A stretch of 64,000 nucleotides of DNA, from positions 558,001 to 622,000 of the forward strand of contig NZ_JAHTBL010000001.1 of the NCBI RefSeq assembly GCF_020177595.1. The letters run 5' to 3'. Within the stretch, counting starts at the first letter, position 1; each line of letters opens with the position of its first letter. Shown here in pieces: positions 28,081 to 36,568 of the stretch. The notes under the pieces are model-generated. The model did not search any database and was not told the DNA's origin. It saw only the letters and a list, made by a program, of their open reading frames with translations. The translations under genes and the position numbers were made by a program. Source of the DNA: Cognatishimia sp. MH4019 (GTDB lineage Bacteria; Pseudomonadota; Alphaproteobacteria; Rhodobacterales; Rhodobacteraceae).

Positions 28081-28575
28081 TTAACGCTTGGAGAACTGGA
28101 AGCTCTTACGGGCTTTCGCCTTACCGTATTTCTTCCGCTCGACCACACGGCTGTCGCGGGTCAGGAAGCCGGCGGCTTTCAGAGCGCCACGCAAGCTGGG
28201 ATCGTACAGTTGCAGCGCTTTGGAGATTCCGTGCTTGACCGCACCGGCCTGACCGGACAGACCGCCGCCTTTGACGGTGGCCATCACGTCGAACTGGTCC
28301 TCGACACCGGCGACGGTGAAGGGCTGGCGCAGGATCATCTGCAGCACGGGACGTGCAAAATAGACCTTCATCTCTTTGCCGTTCACAGTGACCTTGCCAG
28401 AGCCTGGCTTGATCCAGACACGGGCGACCGCATCCTTCCGCTTGCCAGTGGCGTAAGAGCGGCCCAGGTCGTCACGGACGGGCTCACGGTTGATGGAAAC
28501 CTCTGCCACGGGGGCTTCGGTCCCTTCGGCGACGGCGTTCAGCTCGTCCAGCGATTTGATTTCGTCAGCCATCAT
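28081..28575 (-). CDS. rpsI: 30S ribosomal protein S9
   Basis: 164-residue S9. Core motifs [20 protein letters not shown] and the basic C-terminus [11 protein letters not shown], which in S9 reaches the P-site tRNA, are present. The first ~35 residues form an acidic N-terminal extension typical of alphaproteobacterial S9. Start overlaps the rplM stop by 4 bp. Confidence 0.96.
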   Translation of the reverse strand: MMADEIKSLDELNAVAEGTEAPVAEVSINREPVRDDLGRSYATGKRKDAVARVWIKPGSGKVTVNGKEMKVYFARPVLQMILRQPFTVAGVEDQFDVMATVKGGGLSGQAGAVKHGISKALQLYDPSLRGALKAAGFLTRDSRVVERKKYGKAKARKSFQFSKR

Positions 28576-29045
28576 GCGCTCCGGGTGTTTTTCTTGTTCA
28601 TGGATTTGACGTCCACGGTTTCAGGGGACTGGGCTTCATGCGGGTGCTCGGCACCGGCATAGACGCGCAGGTTGGTCATGAGCTGGCGGCTTAGACGGTT
28701 GCCGGGCAGCATGCGCTGAACGGCCTTCATCACCACGCGCTCGGGGTGATCGCCTTCAAGGATCTGCTCGGCCGTGCGGGACTTGATACCGCCGGGGTGG
28801 CCGGTATGACGCCAGTAGGTTTTTTCGGAACGTTTCTTGCCAGTCAGCTGGATCTTGTCAGCATTGATGACAATCACGTTGTCGCCCATGTCCATGTTGG
28901 GCGTGAACGAGGCTTTGTGCTTGCCACGCAAGCGCATGGCGATAATCGAGGCGAGACGGCCCAGAACGATGCCTTCAGCGTCGATCAGGATCCATTTCTT
29001 GTCGATATCTGCCGGAGTTGCAGAAAAGGTTTTCATTTGGTTCAC
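28572..29045 (-). CDS. rplM: 50S ribosomal protein L13
   Basis: 157-residue L13, with [20 protein letters not shown] at the N-terminus, [20 protein letters not shown] in the middle and [20 protein letters not shown]. First gene of rplM-rpsI, with a recognisable promoter upstream. Confidence 0.97.
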   Translation of the reverse strand: MNQMKTFSATPADIDKKWILIDAEGIVLGRLASIIAMRLRGKHKASFTPNMDMGDNVIVINADKIQLTGKKRSEKTYWRHTGHPGGIKSRTAEQILEGDHPERVVMKAVQRMLPGNRLSRQLMTNLRVYAGAEHPHEAQSPETVDVKSMNKKNTRSA

Positions 29046-29099
29046 CTGAGTTGGGTGTGAGGAGGCGCAAACGCTGCGCCCCGCAAATTCGATTGCGCG

Positions 29100-29127
29100 G
29101 TTATATAGGGGCTGGATGTGCAGTCAA
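29100..29127 (-). promoter_or_regulatory. Probable sigma-70-type promoter of rplM-rpsI
   Basis: On the minus strand, TTGACT (29127-29122), a 16-base spacer and TATAAC (29105-29100). The preceding C gives the CTTGAC favoured in alphaproteobacteria. It lies about 55 bp upstream of the rplM ATG. Confidence 0.7.
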
Positions 29128-29137
29128 GCGGCGGTTC

Positions 29138-29161
29138 CTGTTTTTATATTAGCAAAAACAG
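29138..29161. repeat. AT-rich inverted repeat between mocR-like gene and rplM promoter
   Basis: CTGTTTTT (29138-29145) and AAAAACAG (29154-29161), 8-nt loop, just upstream of the rplM -35 box; a smaller GGTAT-ATAA-ATACC repeat follows. It may end the minus-strand MocR transcript or bind a regulator of rplM. Confidence 0.45.
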
Positions 29162-29195
29162 TGTGTTATAAATAAGGTATATAAATACCCCAGTT

Positions 29196-30596
29196 TTATA
29201 CTGTGATCTGGTCCGTCGGATTATCGAGCAAGCGGCGCAGGATCGCCATCGCCTCGTCAAAGCGTTCTATGGGCATTTGCGCGTTCACGGAAATGCGTAC
29301 CGCGTGTGGGGCGGCTGTATCGCGCATGGCAAACTCATCTGCGGCCCGGATCAAGACACCTTGAGCCTCAGCAGCACGTAGGAAGGCAGGCGCGCGCCAA
29401 CCGGGCGGCAAGGTCAGCCATAAAAACGGCACATCCGCGTGCCAGACGACATTGAACCGGCCCAGATGATTGATCGCGCGTTTGACATAGCGGCCAAGCT
29501 CTTCGCGGATCGCTTCGGTTACGGAACGGGTGCGCGGATCCTCCAGAAGGGAGTGCATCGCCTCAGCCATGGGCCGCGCGAGGGAAAAGAAGCCGTAATT
29601 GCCCACCCGGCGCAGATCGAGATTGCGGGTCTTCGGGGCAATCGCATAGCCGATCCGCAAGGCGGGTGTCATGGTTTTCGAGATCGACGAGATATACCAG
29701 CCCTGATCGGGCAATAGCGCGCGATAGCCCGGCCCTGTGGCCGCGCCCAGCCGGTAGCAATCGTCCTCCAGCACATCGATGCCGGTTTCGCGAATGACGG
29801 CGGCCAGCTCATGGCGCCGTTCAATCGGGGTGGTGATGCCGGTGGGATTATGCACTTCAAGCGTCGTGCACAGAAGTTGCGCATCATGCTGGCGGATCGC
29901 GTCGCGCAGCGCGTCCGGGCGCAGGCCGTGCTCATCCATCGGGACGCCCACGACCTCGGCGCGCAGAAGTTCTGCCGCGCGCCGGAACCCCGCGTAAGAG
30001 ATATCCTCGACCAGAATCACAGGGCGCGGGCCGCGCAGCACGCATTGCATGACCATGCCGATGGCGTTTTGGCCGCCGTGGCTCCAGACGATATCCTCGT
30101 GGTGCACGGGGCCGACCTGCATGGGGTCAAACCAGTTCAAGAGCGCCCTGCGCGCAGGCTCGAAGTCTTCGCGTCGCGGATAGTTCAGTAGGGCGTTTGC
30201 GTCGATCTCGGTGGCGCGGTGCAGATGTTCGCGGATCAGACCCACCTGCCCCATATCGGGCAGTCTGGGAGAGAACAGGGTATAGGTGCCGTCGTTCTGC
30301 TGGGGTTGTACTTGCCGCGCCCAGTTCTGGTCGGCCTCGTGTGCCACAACTTGATCGGCCACGAAGGTGCCGCGGCCTACGACAGCCTGCAGCAGGCCTT
30401 CATCGGTCAGCATCGTATAGGCGCGCGCAACGGTGCCCGGTGTGATCTTGAGATCCCATGCCAGATCGCGGACGGGTGGCAGTTTTGCCCCGGTTTCCAG
30501 CGTGCCATCTGAGATCTGCGACCGGAGCGCTTCTGCCACCGCTTTATACTTCGGCAATTCAGCAAGATCCGGGCTGCTTATCGAAATTGTATCCAT
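29196..30596 (-). CDS. MocR-family (GntR-aminotransferase) regulator
   Basis: 466-residue regulator with an N-terminal GntR winged helix (YKAVAEALRSQISDGTLETG, then LKITPGTVARAYTMLTDEGL) fused to a type-I aminotransferase fold. The PLP lysine is in SSISKTMTPALRIGY (~residue 307 from the chosen start). MocR proteins use PLP-bound ligands to control vitamin B6, GABA or amino-acid genes. The ATG at 30596 lies inside a TGTATCCAT repeat, and the divergent DUF1127 gene shares the regulatory region; a TTG or ATG 8 codons upstream is possible. Confidence 0.9.
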   Translation of the reverse strand: MDTISISSPDLAELPKYKAVAEALRSQISDGTLETGAKLPPVRDLAWDLKITPGTVARAYTMLTDEGLLQAVVGRGTFVADQVVAHEADQNWARQVQPQQNDGTYTLFSPRLPDMGQVGLIREHLHRATEIDANALLNYPRREDFEPARRALLNWFDPMQVGPVHHEDIVWSHGGQNAIGMVMQCVLRGPRPVILVEDISYAGFRRAAELLRAEVVGVPMDEHGLRPDALRDAIRQHDAQLLCTTLEVHNPTGITTPIERRHELAAVIRETGIDVLEDDCYRLGAATGPGYRALLPDQGWYISSISKTMTPALRIGYAIAPKTRNLDLRRVGNYGFFSLARPMAEAMHSLLEDPRTRSVTEAIREELGRYVKRAINHLGRFNVVWHADVPFLWLTLPPGWRAPAFLRAAEAQGVLIRAADEFAMRDTAAPHAVRISVNAQMPIERFDEAMAILRRLLDNPTDQITV

Positions 30597-30639
30597 TACA
30601 ATATATCCATAGACTGACACAAAGACTCTTTGTATCCAT
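30588..30639. promoter_or_regulatory. Direct repeats TRTATCCAT, likely MocR operator
   Basis: Three same-orientation copies: TGTATCCAT 30588-30596, TATATCCAT 30602-30610 and TGTATCCAT 30631-30639, starts 14 and 29 bp apart. They lie between the MocR-family gene and the divergent DUF1127 gene; the first overlaps the MocR start codon. Direct repeats are the usual operator form for MocR proteins such as GabR and PdxR, so autorepression and control of the DUF1127 gene are inferred. Confidence 0.65.
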
Positions 30640-30692
30640 ACATCATAGCAATTGTGCTAATATTGTGTCAATACAATTCGAGGAGACTTCCC

Positions 30693-30926
30693 ATGACACA
30701 TCTGACAACGCCGCACCTGAATGCCCGTCTGGCCTATCTGGCCGACAAGCCGCTCCCTGCCCCTGCGCAGTTTGCGCTCGCGATTGCCGTTGTCTTGGTG
30801 AAATGGGAAGAGCGCCGCCGTTCGCGCATTGCACTGAGCCAACTGGACGACCACCTTCTGGCCGATATCGGCCTGAAGCGGGAGGCCGCTATTCATGAAG
30901 CAGGTCTTCCGTTCTGGCGCCATTGA
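30693..30926 (+). CDS. DUF1127 domain protein
   Basis: 77-residue basic protein ending with the DUF1127 motif (ALSQLDDHLLADIGLKREAA). Some short DUF1127 proteins bind RNA and affect phosphate or carbon metabolism in Agrobacterium and Rhodobacter; a role here is only inferred. ATG at 30693 follows GAGGAGA. Terminator follows. Transcribed divergently from the MocR-type regulator over shared repeats. Confidence 0.88.
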   Translation: MTHLTTPHLNARLAYLADKPLPAPAQFALAIAVVLVKWEERRRSRIALSQLDDHLLADIGLKREAAIHEAGLPFWRH

Positions 30927-30953
30927 TCCCTGAGGCCGCCAGAACCTCTTCCT

Positions 30954-30979
30954 GGCCGGGGGCAACCCCGGCCTTTTTT
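30954..30979 (+). terminator. Rho-independent terminator of the DUF1127 gene
   Basis: GGCCGGGG-GCAA-CCCCGGCC hairpin followed by six T, 28 bp after the stop. Confidence 0.92.
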
Positions 30980-31143
30980 GTGCTCTGCGGATCGCATTAA
31001 TGCGCGCCTTCTGACTATTTATTCGACACGATATGTTTCAAAAAGTGCTGCTTTTTTGAACAACCAGCTGCTCAAGCCGTGTTGAGATGCGTTTGGCTGT
31101 ACTGTAACAGCCACGTAACACCGCATTCCAAATAATTCTTTTT

Positions 31144-31761
31144 ATGACTGAAATACCCCTCCCCCCCAAATCGAAACGCGCCATCTGGCCAGCTCTTGTT
31201 GTTGCGGCTCTGGTGATTGGGCTGGCGTTTCTGGCGCTCGCGCTGGCTGAAAATGTGGGCACCAACGGCACGCGGGTGCTTAAAGATCCGGCGACGGCCT
31301 ACAAATACCCGATCTTCGCGGGCTTCGTGTCGCATCTGGGGGTCTTTGTGTTGATCGCGGCCTCTGCGGCAACGGGGTTTGCGTCAAGCCTGCGCCCGGC
31401 GCATGCCAAGCGATTGGCGGCGGTGGCGATCCTGTCGCTGCTGCTGGCCTTTGACGATATGTATCTGTTCCACGAACGCGTGGGCCCGTGGCTTTTGGGG
31501 ACTTCGGAAGAGGTTGTGATGCTGGTCTATGCCATCTTCGCGCTGACCATCGCCTTTCAGTTCCGCAAAAGCCTGTTCGCACGCGAGCAGATCCCTCTTG
31601 TGCTGGCTGGCGTGGCGCTTGTGATCTCAATGGTGATCGACATGGATGGCGGTTCAGGTCGGTCGATTGTGTTGGTTGAGGATTTGAGCAAACTGACAGG
31701 ATATGGCCTCTGGTCCGGGTTCTGGCTGACCTTTGCACGCGCCGATCTGCAAGCGTCCTAA
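31144..31761 (+). CDS. Six-pass membrane protein of unknown function
   Basis: 205 residues with about six hydrophobic segments. Charged or His residues lie in or next to membrane segments: FDDMYLFHERVGPW after segment 3, SEEVVMLVYAIFAL in segment 4, MVIDMDGG, and VEDLSKLTGYGLWSGF near the end. Conserved acidic and His residues inside a membrane bundle suggest an enzyme or ion carrier, but I recognise no named family. Its stop overlaps the convergent thioesterase stop by 4 bp. Confidence 0.78.
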   Translation: MTEIPLPPKSKRAIWPALVVAALVIGLAFLALALAENVGTNGTRVLKDPATAYKYPIFAGFVSHLGVFVLIAASAATGFASSLRPAHAKRLAAVAILSLLLAFDDMYLFHERVGPWLLGTSEEVVMLVYAIFALTIAFQFRKSLFAREQIPLVLAGVALVISMVIDMDGGSGRSIVLVEDLSKLTGYGLWSGFWLTFARADLQAS

Positions 31762-32180
31762 CGCTCTGGCGGGATCGAATAGGTGAGCGACGCGCGCGCC
31801 ACCAGGTTATCGCTGCCTTCGCTGTAAATTCGTACATCGGTGACAGCCAAGGCACGGCCCAATTTCAGCAGCTCGGCTTTGGCGATCAGGTCCACGCCCG
31901 CTTCTGGCTTGCGCATGAAATCAATCGCACAGTTTGTCGTCACCGCCAGGGCTTTAGGACCGATCATCGCGAGGATGGCCAGATACGCGCTGACATCGGC
32001 CAACGCAAACATCGAAGGGCCAGAGACCGTGCCGCCCGGGCGCAAGTGACGCTCGGCTGTGACAAGGCGCACCGTGATGGTGTTCTCGGCAACCTCCTCT
32101 ATCGCGAAGTCGCCAGAGACCTGTGGAAAGGCCTCGATCAGAAATGCGTCCAGCGCGGCTTTGTCCATCTTCACGCCCAT
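31758..32180 (-). CDS. PaaI-type hotdog thioesterase
   Basis: 140-residue single hotdog domain. The central region HLRPGGTVSGPSMFALADVS, where the catalytic Asp of PaaI-type enzymes sits in the helix, is present, with TTNCAIDFMRKPEAG following. Acts on acyl-CoA; the chain type is unknown. ATG at 32180 follows GGAGGGAAGAG. It is divergent from an enoyl-CoA hydratase gene, which suits a fatty or aromatic acid context. Confidence 0.87.
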   Translation of the reverse strand: MGVKMDKAALDAFLIEAFPQVSGDFAIEEVAENTITVRLVTAERHLRPGGTVSGPSMFALADVSAYLAILAMIGPKALAVTTNCAIDFMRKPEAGVDLIAKAELLKLGRALAVTDVRIYSEGSDNLVARASLTYSIPPER

Positions 32181-32238
32181 CTCTTCCCTCCCCGCGTTTT
32201 GCCGCCTAGGATTGGCGCGAAACGCTGGGGAGGACAAG

Positions 32239-33027
32239 ATGGCGATTTTGGAACGCGAGGACCGCGGGGCGGTGGCGCATCTGTTGATGAACACGCCTGA
32301 AACGCTGAACGCGCTATCGGATGATATGATTTCAGCCCTCGACAGCGCATTTGAGGCGCTTGAGGGCGACAGAACTATTCGTGCTGTGACATTGTCAGGC
32401 GCGGGCAAGGCGTTCTGCGCGGGCCATAACCTGCGGGAGATGTCGGCAGCGCGACAAGCCGAGGATAAAGGAGCCGCGGCGTTCGGTGATCTTTTCGACC
32501 GGTGTTCCGCGATGATGCTGCGCATTCAGCGCATGCCGCAGCCGGTGATTGCGCAGGTGCACGGTATTGCTGCGGCGGCGGGGTGTCAGTTGGTGGCGGC
32601 GTGTGATCTGGCCGTGGCGGCGGAAGATACGCGCTTTGGGGTCAACGGGGTCAATATCGGGCTGTTTTGTTCAACGCCGATGGTGGCGCTGTCGCGCAAC
32701 ATCCCGCGCAAACAGGCGTTCGAGATGCTGACCACGGGCGATTTCATCAATGCCGCGCGCGCGGTTGATTTGGGGCTGATCAACCGCGCCGTGCCCCATG
32801 ATACTCTGGCGCTTGAGGCCGAGGGGTTGGCCGACCAGATCGCAGGCAAGCTGGGGGTGGCTGTCCGCATCGGCAAGCGCGCGTTTTACGATCAGCTGCA
32901 GATGCCGATAGATCAGGCCTATGCGTTCACCCGCGATGTGATGGTTGAAAACCTCGCCGATGAGGACACCGCCGAGGGGATCGAAGCCTTTATCGCCAAA
33001 CGCGCTCCGAACTGGGATCAGAGCTGA
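32239..33027 (+). CDS. Enoyl-CoA hydratase/isomerase family protein
   Basis: 262-residue crotonase-fold enzyme. Oxyanion-hole segments: SGAGKAFCAGHNLREM and HGIAAAAGCQLVAACDLAVA. The two Glu residues of classical hydratases are not obvious after GINIG-like VNIGLFCSTPMVALSRN, so the reaction is uncertain; ECHDC3-like is a possible label. ATG at 32239 has GGGGAGGA upstream. Confidence 0.85.
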   Translation: MAILEREDRGAVAHLLMNTPETLNALSDDMISALDSAFEALEGDRTIRAVTLSGAGKAFCAGHNLREMSAARQAEDKGAAAFGDLFDRCSAMMLRIQRMPQPVIAQVHGIAAAAGCQLVAACDLAVAAEDTRFGVNGVNIGLFCSTPMVALSRNIPRKQAFEMLTTGDFINAARAVDLGLINRAVPHDTLALEAEGLADQIAGKLGVAVRIGKRAFYDQLQMPIDQAYAFTRDVMVENLADEDTAEGIEAFIAKRAPNWDQS

Positions 33028-34493
33028 TAAAGCGCGCCGAACTTCGCGTCGAGATAGCTGAGCAGCGGATCTTCCGACGGCGCGCTGCCTGTCGCATGGG
33101 CAATCGTCTCGCGCGGGGTGCGCAGACCGCCATGCTGTTGCAGGTTCTCGCGCAGCCAAGCGGTGGCGGTGGATGTATCGCCTCGCGCCAGATCGGCATC
33201 AAGCGTCGGCACAGCGGTCCGAAGGCTTTCATAGAGACAGCCCGCATAGACATTGCCCAAGGTGTAGGTCGCGAAATACCCAAAGAGGCCGACAGACCAA
33301 TGCACATCCTGCAGACAGCCGTTGGAAGGCTTGTCGACCGCGTAACCAAAGTCGGTTCTGAAACGGGTATTCCACGCCTCTTCGAGATCAGGGATTTTTA
33401 GATCTCCCGAGATCAGTTGACGCTCCAGATCGAAGCGCAGCAGGACGTGCAGGTTATATTGCACCTCATCCGCTTCGGTCCGGATATAGCCCGCATGGAT
33501 GCGGTTGACGGCGGCATAGAAAGCCTCCTCATCCTTGATGCCGAAATCACCGAAAGCGTCGCGCATTTTATTGTAAAGATATCCGGTGAACGCACGGCTA
33601 CGGCCCAACTGGTTCTCGTAAATACGGCTTTGGCTTTCATGCACACCCATCGATGCGCCCTGCCCGATCGGGGTCAGCGCATAGGCATCATCCACGCCTT
33701 GCTCATAGGCCGCGTGGCCAACCTCGTGAATCGTGGAATAAAAGCAATTGAACGGGTCCAACGGGTTGGTGCGCGTGGTAATCCGCACATCCTGCCCCGA
33801 GCCGCTTGAGAAGGGATGCACCGCCTTGTCGATGCGGCCCGTCGCCAAATCATAGCCGAAATCGAGCGCCAACTGCTGAGAGATCGCAAGCTGTGCGGCC
33901 TCGTCAAATTCGCCCTGCACCGGCGCAGGCGCGGGTTTGTCGAGGATCGCTGCGCGCAAGGCGGTCAGACGCGGGCGCAACGCGCCGAACATCTGGTCAA
34001 GCTCGGCGGCGGTCGTGCCGGGCTCGTAATCCTGCAAAAGCGCGTCATAGGCATCGCCGCCATCGGCCAGCGCGGCCCCTTCTTCCTGGCGCAGGGCAAC
34101 AACGCGTTCGAGCGTCGGGACGAAGGCTTTGAAATCCTCGTTCTTGCGCGCTTCCGCCCATTCGCCTTGGGATCTTGAGGTGACACGGGCAATTTCGGCC
34201 GCGAGCTTTGCGGGAACCTTGGCGTTGCGCTTAAAACTCCGGGTGATCTCGCGGATCTGTGCGGCGGCCACGGGATCGAGTTTGCCCGTATCAATCGCAC
34301 CCAGCCAGTCGCCGATCTGCGGATCCGTGCGGCGCGCGTGAAGCACAGCTTCCAATGCGGCCATTTCTTCGCCGCGTTGATGGGCCGCCCCGCGGGGCAT
34401 CATCGTTTCCTGATCCCAGCCCAAACGGCCAGCGATTTGCCCCAGCGCTTCTGTTTCGCGTTGGAAGGCCATCAGGGTATCATATGCAGTCAT
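33018..34493 (-). CDS. Carboxypeptidase M32 (Taq family)
   Basis: 491-residue zinc carboxypeptidase. Zinc motif HEVGH at 256-260 and the family sequences AFTGYLYNKMRDAFG and ADEVQYNLHVLLRFDLER are present. Length is normal. One base separates its start from the ctaA stop, so it is co-transcribed with the heme A synthase gene. Its 3' end overlaps the convergent hydratase gene by 10 bp. Confidence 0.93.
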   Translation of the reverse strand: MTAYDTLMAFQRETEALGQIAGRLGWDQETMMPRGAAHQRGEEMAALEAVLHARRTDPQIGDWLGAIDTGKLDPVAAAQIREITRSFKRNAKVPAKLAAEIARVTSRSQGEWAEARKNEDFKAFVPTLERVVALRQEEGAALADGGDAYDALLQDYEPGTTAAELDQMFGALRPRLTALRAAILDKPAPAPVQGEFDEAAQLAISQQLALDFGYDLATGRIDKAVHPFSSGSGQDVRITTRTNPLDPFNCFYSTIHEVGHAAYEQGVDDAYALTPIGQGASMGVHESQSRIYENQLGRSRAFTGYLYNKMRDAFGDFGIKDEEAFYAAVNRIHAGYIRTEADEVQYNLHVLLRFDLERQLISGDLKIPDLEEAWNTRFRTDFGYAVDKPSNGCLQDVHWSVGLFGYFATYTLGNVYAGCLYESLRTAVPTLDADLARGDTSTATAWLRENLQQHGGLRTPRETIAHATGSAPSEDPLLSYLDAKFGALYQL

Positions 34494-34494
34494 T

Positions 34495-35640
34495 TCAGAC
34501 GGGTCCTCTCACGGATTGGGCCAGTGGGTAATGGGACAGGAACCGCGCGCGCAGGATCAGCACCCACAGCACAACCGCGCCGAATTGGTGGACAATCGCG
34601 ATCTGCCAGGGCGCGGAATAGATCACCGTCACGATGCCGATCACCATTTGCACGATCAGCATGGCGAAGACAGCATTGAAGGCAAAGCGCGTCCCGGCAT
34701 TGGCGGATTTGCGCCCGCGCAGCCAGACGATGATCCCGAAGACAAACAGCAGATACCCCGCCATCCGGTGCATGAATTGCACAAGGCCATCATCCTCGAA
34801 GAAGTTGCGCCACAGGGGCTGCAACTCAAACGGCTCCGGCGGCAGGAAGCCACCGGCCATCAGCGGCCAATCCGGGTAGGCGCGGCCCGCGTCGATGCCA
34901 GCGACAAGCGCGCCGATGAGTATTTGGACAAAGGTGAAATGCATGAGCCCGGTTGAGAGCGAGAAAAGTTTCGCTTCCTTGCCGCGCCGGGCCTGCATCA
35001 GGTCGGCTTCGGTCCGGCCCAGTTGGAACACATACCACGCGAGAAATCCGAGGATGACGAAGGCCAGACCGAGATGGGTGGCCAGACGATAGGAGGCGAC
35101 ATCCAGCATCCCTTCGCGCAGCCCGCTGGAAACCATCCACCAGCCGATGGCCCCTTGTAGCCCGCCCAGACCGCCCAAAAGCAGGAGCTTGCCGGTCCAA
35201 CCAGTTGGGATGCGTTTGGTGAGCCAGAAAAAGAGGAAGGGCAGCGCCCAGACAAGGCCGATGAAGCGGCCCAATTGGCGATGACCCCATTCCCACCAAT
35301 AGATCACCTTGAACTCGGACAGGGACATACCGGCGTTTTGCAACTGATATTCGGGGATCGCGCGGTAAAGCTCGAACTCTGCCTGCCAGTCAGCGGCGTT
35401 CATGGGGGGTAGCGCCCCGGTCAGCGGTTTCCATTCGGTGATGGACAGCCCTGAATCCGTCAGCCGGGTCAGACCGCCCACGGCGATCATCACGACGACC
35501 AGCGCGAAAAGCACCATCAGCCAGATGCGGATCGCCCCGCGCGCGCCTTTATGGGCGCGGTCAATGACGCCTGTCACGGGGGCGGCAGGGGCTGTTTGCG
35601 CCTCGCCCACCTCTTCGAAAATATTGCGCTTTTTGCTCAT
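34495..35640 (-). CDS. ctaA: Heme A synthase (CtaA/COX15)
   Basis: 381-residue eight-pass membrane enzyme hydroxylating heme O to heme A for aa3-type cytochrome oxidase. Conserved features: VGGLTRLTDSGLSITEWKPL, WWEWGHRQLGRFIGLVW, THLGLAF, QFMHRMAGYLLF and IVHQFGAVVLWV, containing the heme-binding His residues. The ~35-residue polar N-terminal extension is typical for type 2 (COX15-like) forms. Confidence 0.95.
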   Translation of the reverse strand: MSKKRNIFEEVGEAQTAPAAPVTGVIDRAHKGARGAIRIWLMVLFALVVVMIAVGGLTRLTDSGLSITEWKPLTGALPPMNAADWQAEFELYRAIPEYQLQNAGMSLSEFKVIYWWEWGHRQLGRFIGLVWALPFLFFWLTKRIPTGWTGKLLLLGGLGGLQGAIGWWMVSSGLREGMLDVASYRLATHLGLAFVILGFLAWYVFQLGRTEADLMQARRGKEAKLFSLSTGLMHFTFVQILIGALVAGIDAGRAYPDWPLMAGGFLPPEPFELQPLWRNFFEDDGLVQFMHRMAGYLLFVFGIIVWLRGRKSANAGTRFAFNAVFAMLIVQMVIGIVTVIYSAPWQIAIVHQFGAVVLWVLILRARFLSHYPLAQSVRGPV

Positions 35641-35695
35641 AAACGCCTCATATGCCTTTACTTAGCTACGTAGAGATCGTGCGGGTCCGTTCAAG

Positions 35696-36451
35696 TCAAT
35701 CACCCCGCTCCTTCCAGCGCACCATTTGACGCATCACCCCGTGGAGCATCTGAACATCCGCGCGTGTCAGCGCCATGCGGGACCACAGATTGCGCAGGTT
35801 GCGCTTCATGCCGTCGGCCTTGATCTCGGGAAAAAAGAAGCCCGCGCGGTCGAGGGCCTTTTCGTAATGCTCCGCCAGTTTTTCGACCTCGATCTGTTCG
35901 GCCCAATCGGCCTTGCCCATCTCGACGGTCTCATGGGTGACGGCTTCGGTCTGACGACGCCACTCATAGCCCGTCAGCAACACGCATTGCGCCAGGTTCA
36001 GAGACGGGAAATCGGGGTTCACCGGCACCGAAATGATGGCATTCGCTTTGGCGATATCTTCATTCTCCAGCCCTGCGCGTTCCGGGCCAAAGAGCACCGC
36101 AACCTTCTCGCCACTGGCGATCTTTTCGGCGGCCAGCTCCATCGCGCGCTCGGGGCTGAAGACGGGCTTGGTCATGCCGCGTTGCCGTGCGGTCGTGGCA
36201 AAAACGTAGGAACAATCGGCGACCGCGCCTGCGGTATCCGCAAAGAGCCCTGCCTCGTCCAGAAGACGCCCTGCCCCCGACGCCATCGCCACGGCTTTGC
36301 TGTTCGGCCAGCCGTCACGCGGGGCCACGACCCGCATCCGGTCTAGCCCGAAATTCCACATCGCACGCGCCGCGCCGCCGATATTCTCGCCCATCTGTGG
36401 GCGTACCAACACAAAAGCGGGTTGCGGTTTGAAAGGATCATTCTCACTCAT
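35696..36451 (-). CDS. trmJ: TrmJ-type tRNA 2'-O-methyltransferase (SPOUT)
   Basis: 251-residue SPOUT-fold methyltransferase. Trefoil-knot motifs: VLVRPQMGENIGGAARAMWN at the N-terminus, VLFGPERAGLENEDI and VNPDFPSLNLAQCVLLTGYE; the C-terminal extension (~150-251) matches TrmJ rather than RlmB. TrmJ methylates ribose 32 of several tRNAs. Two perfect inverted repeats lie directly upstream of its start. Confidence 0.9.
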   Translation of the reverse strand: MSENDPFKPQPAFVLVRPQMGENIGGAARAMWNFGLDRMRVVAPRDGWPNSKAVAMASGAGRLLDEAGLFADTAGAVADCSYVFATTARQRGMTKPVFSPERAMELAAEKIASGEKVAVLFGPERAGLENEDIAKANAIISVPVNPDFPSLNLAQCVLLTGYEWRRQTEAVTHETVEMGKADWAEQIEVEKLAEHYEKALDRAGFFFPEIKADGMKRNLRNLWSRMALTRADVQMLHGVMRQMVRWKERGD

Positions 36452-36497
36452 GGCGGCGGTCTAAGCCGCCGCCGCGCAAAGCACAATCCTTTGCGCG
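36452..36497. repeat. Two adjacent perfect hairpins upstream of trmJ
   Basis: GGCGGCGG-tctaag-CCGCCGCC (36452-36473) begins at the base next to the trmJ start codon; CGCGCAAA-n9-TTTGCGCG (36473-36497) shares one base with it. Both lie in the trmJ leader in the divergent gap before the ThiE-like gene. Could block ribosome access or bind a regulator; no U-run on either side. Confidence 0.5.
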
Positions 36498-36568
36498 ACG
36501 CCTCTCTTGTGGTGGCACGGCGCGCGGGGTAAGAGCCTGATCCAACAGCAAGACCCGGAAAGACGCGC

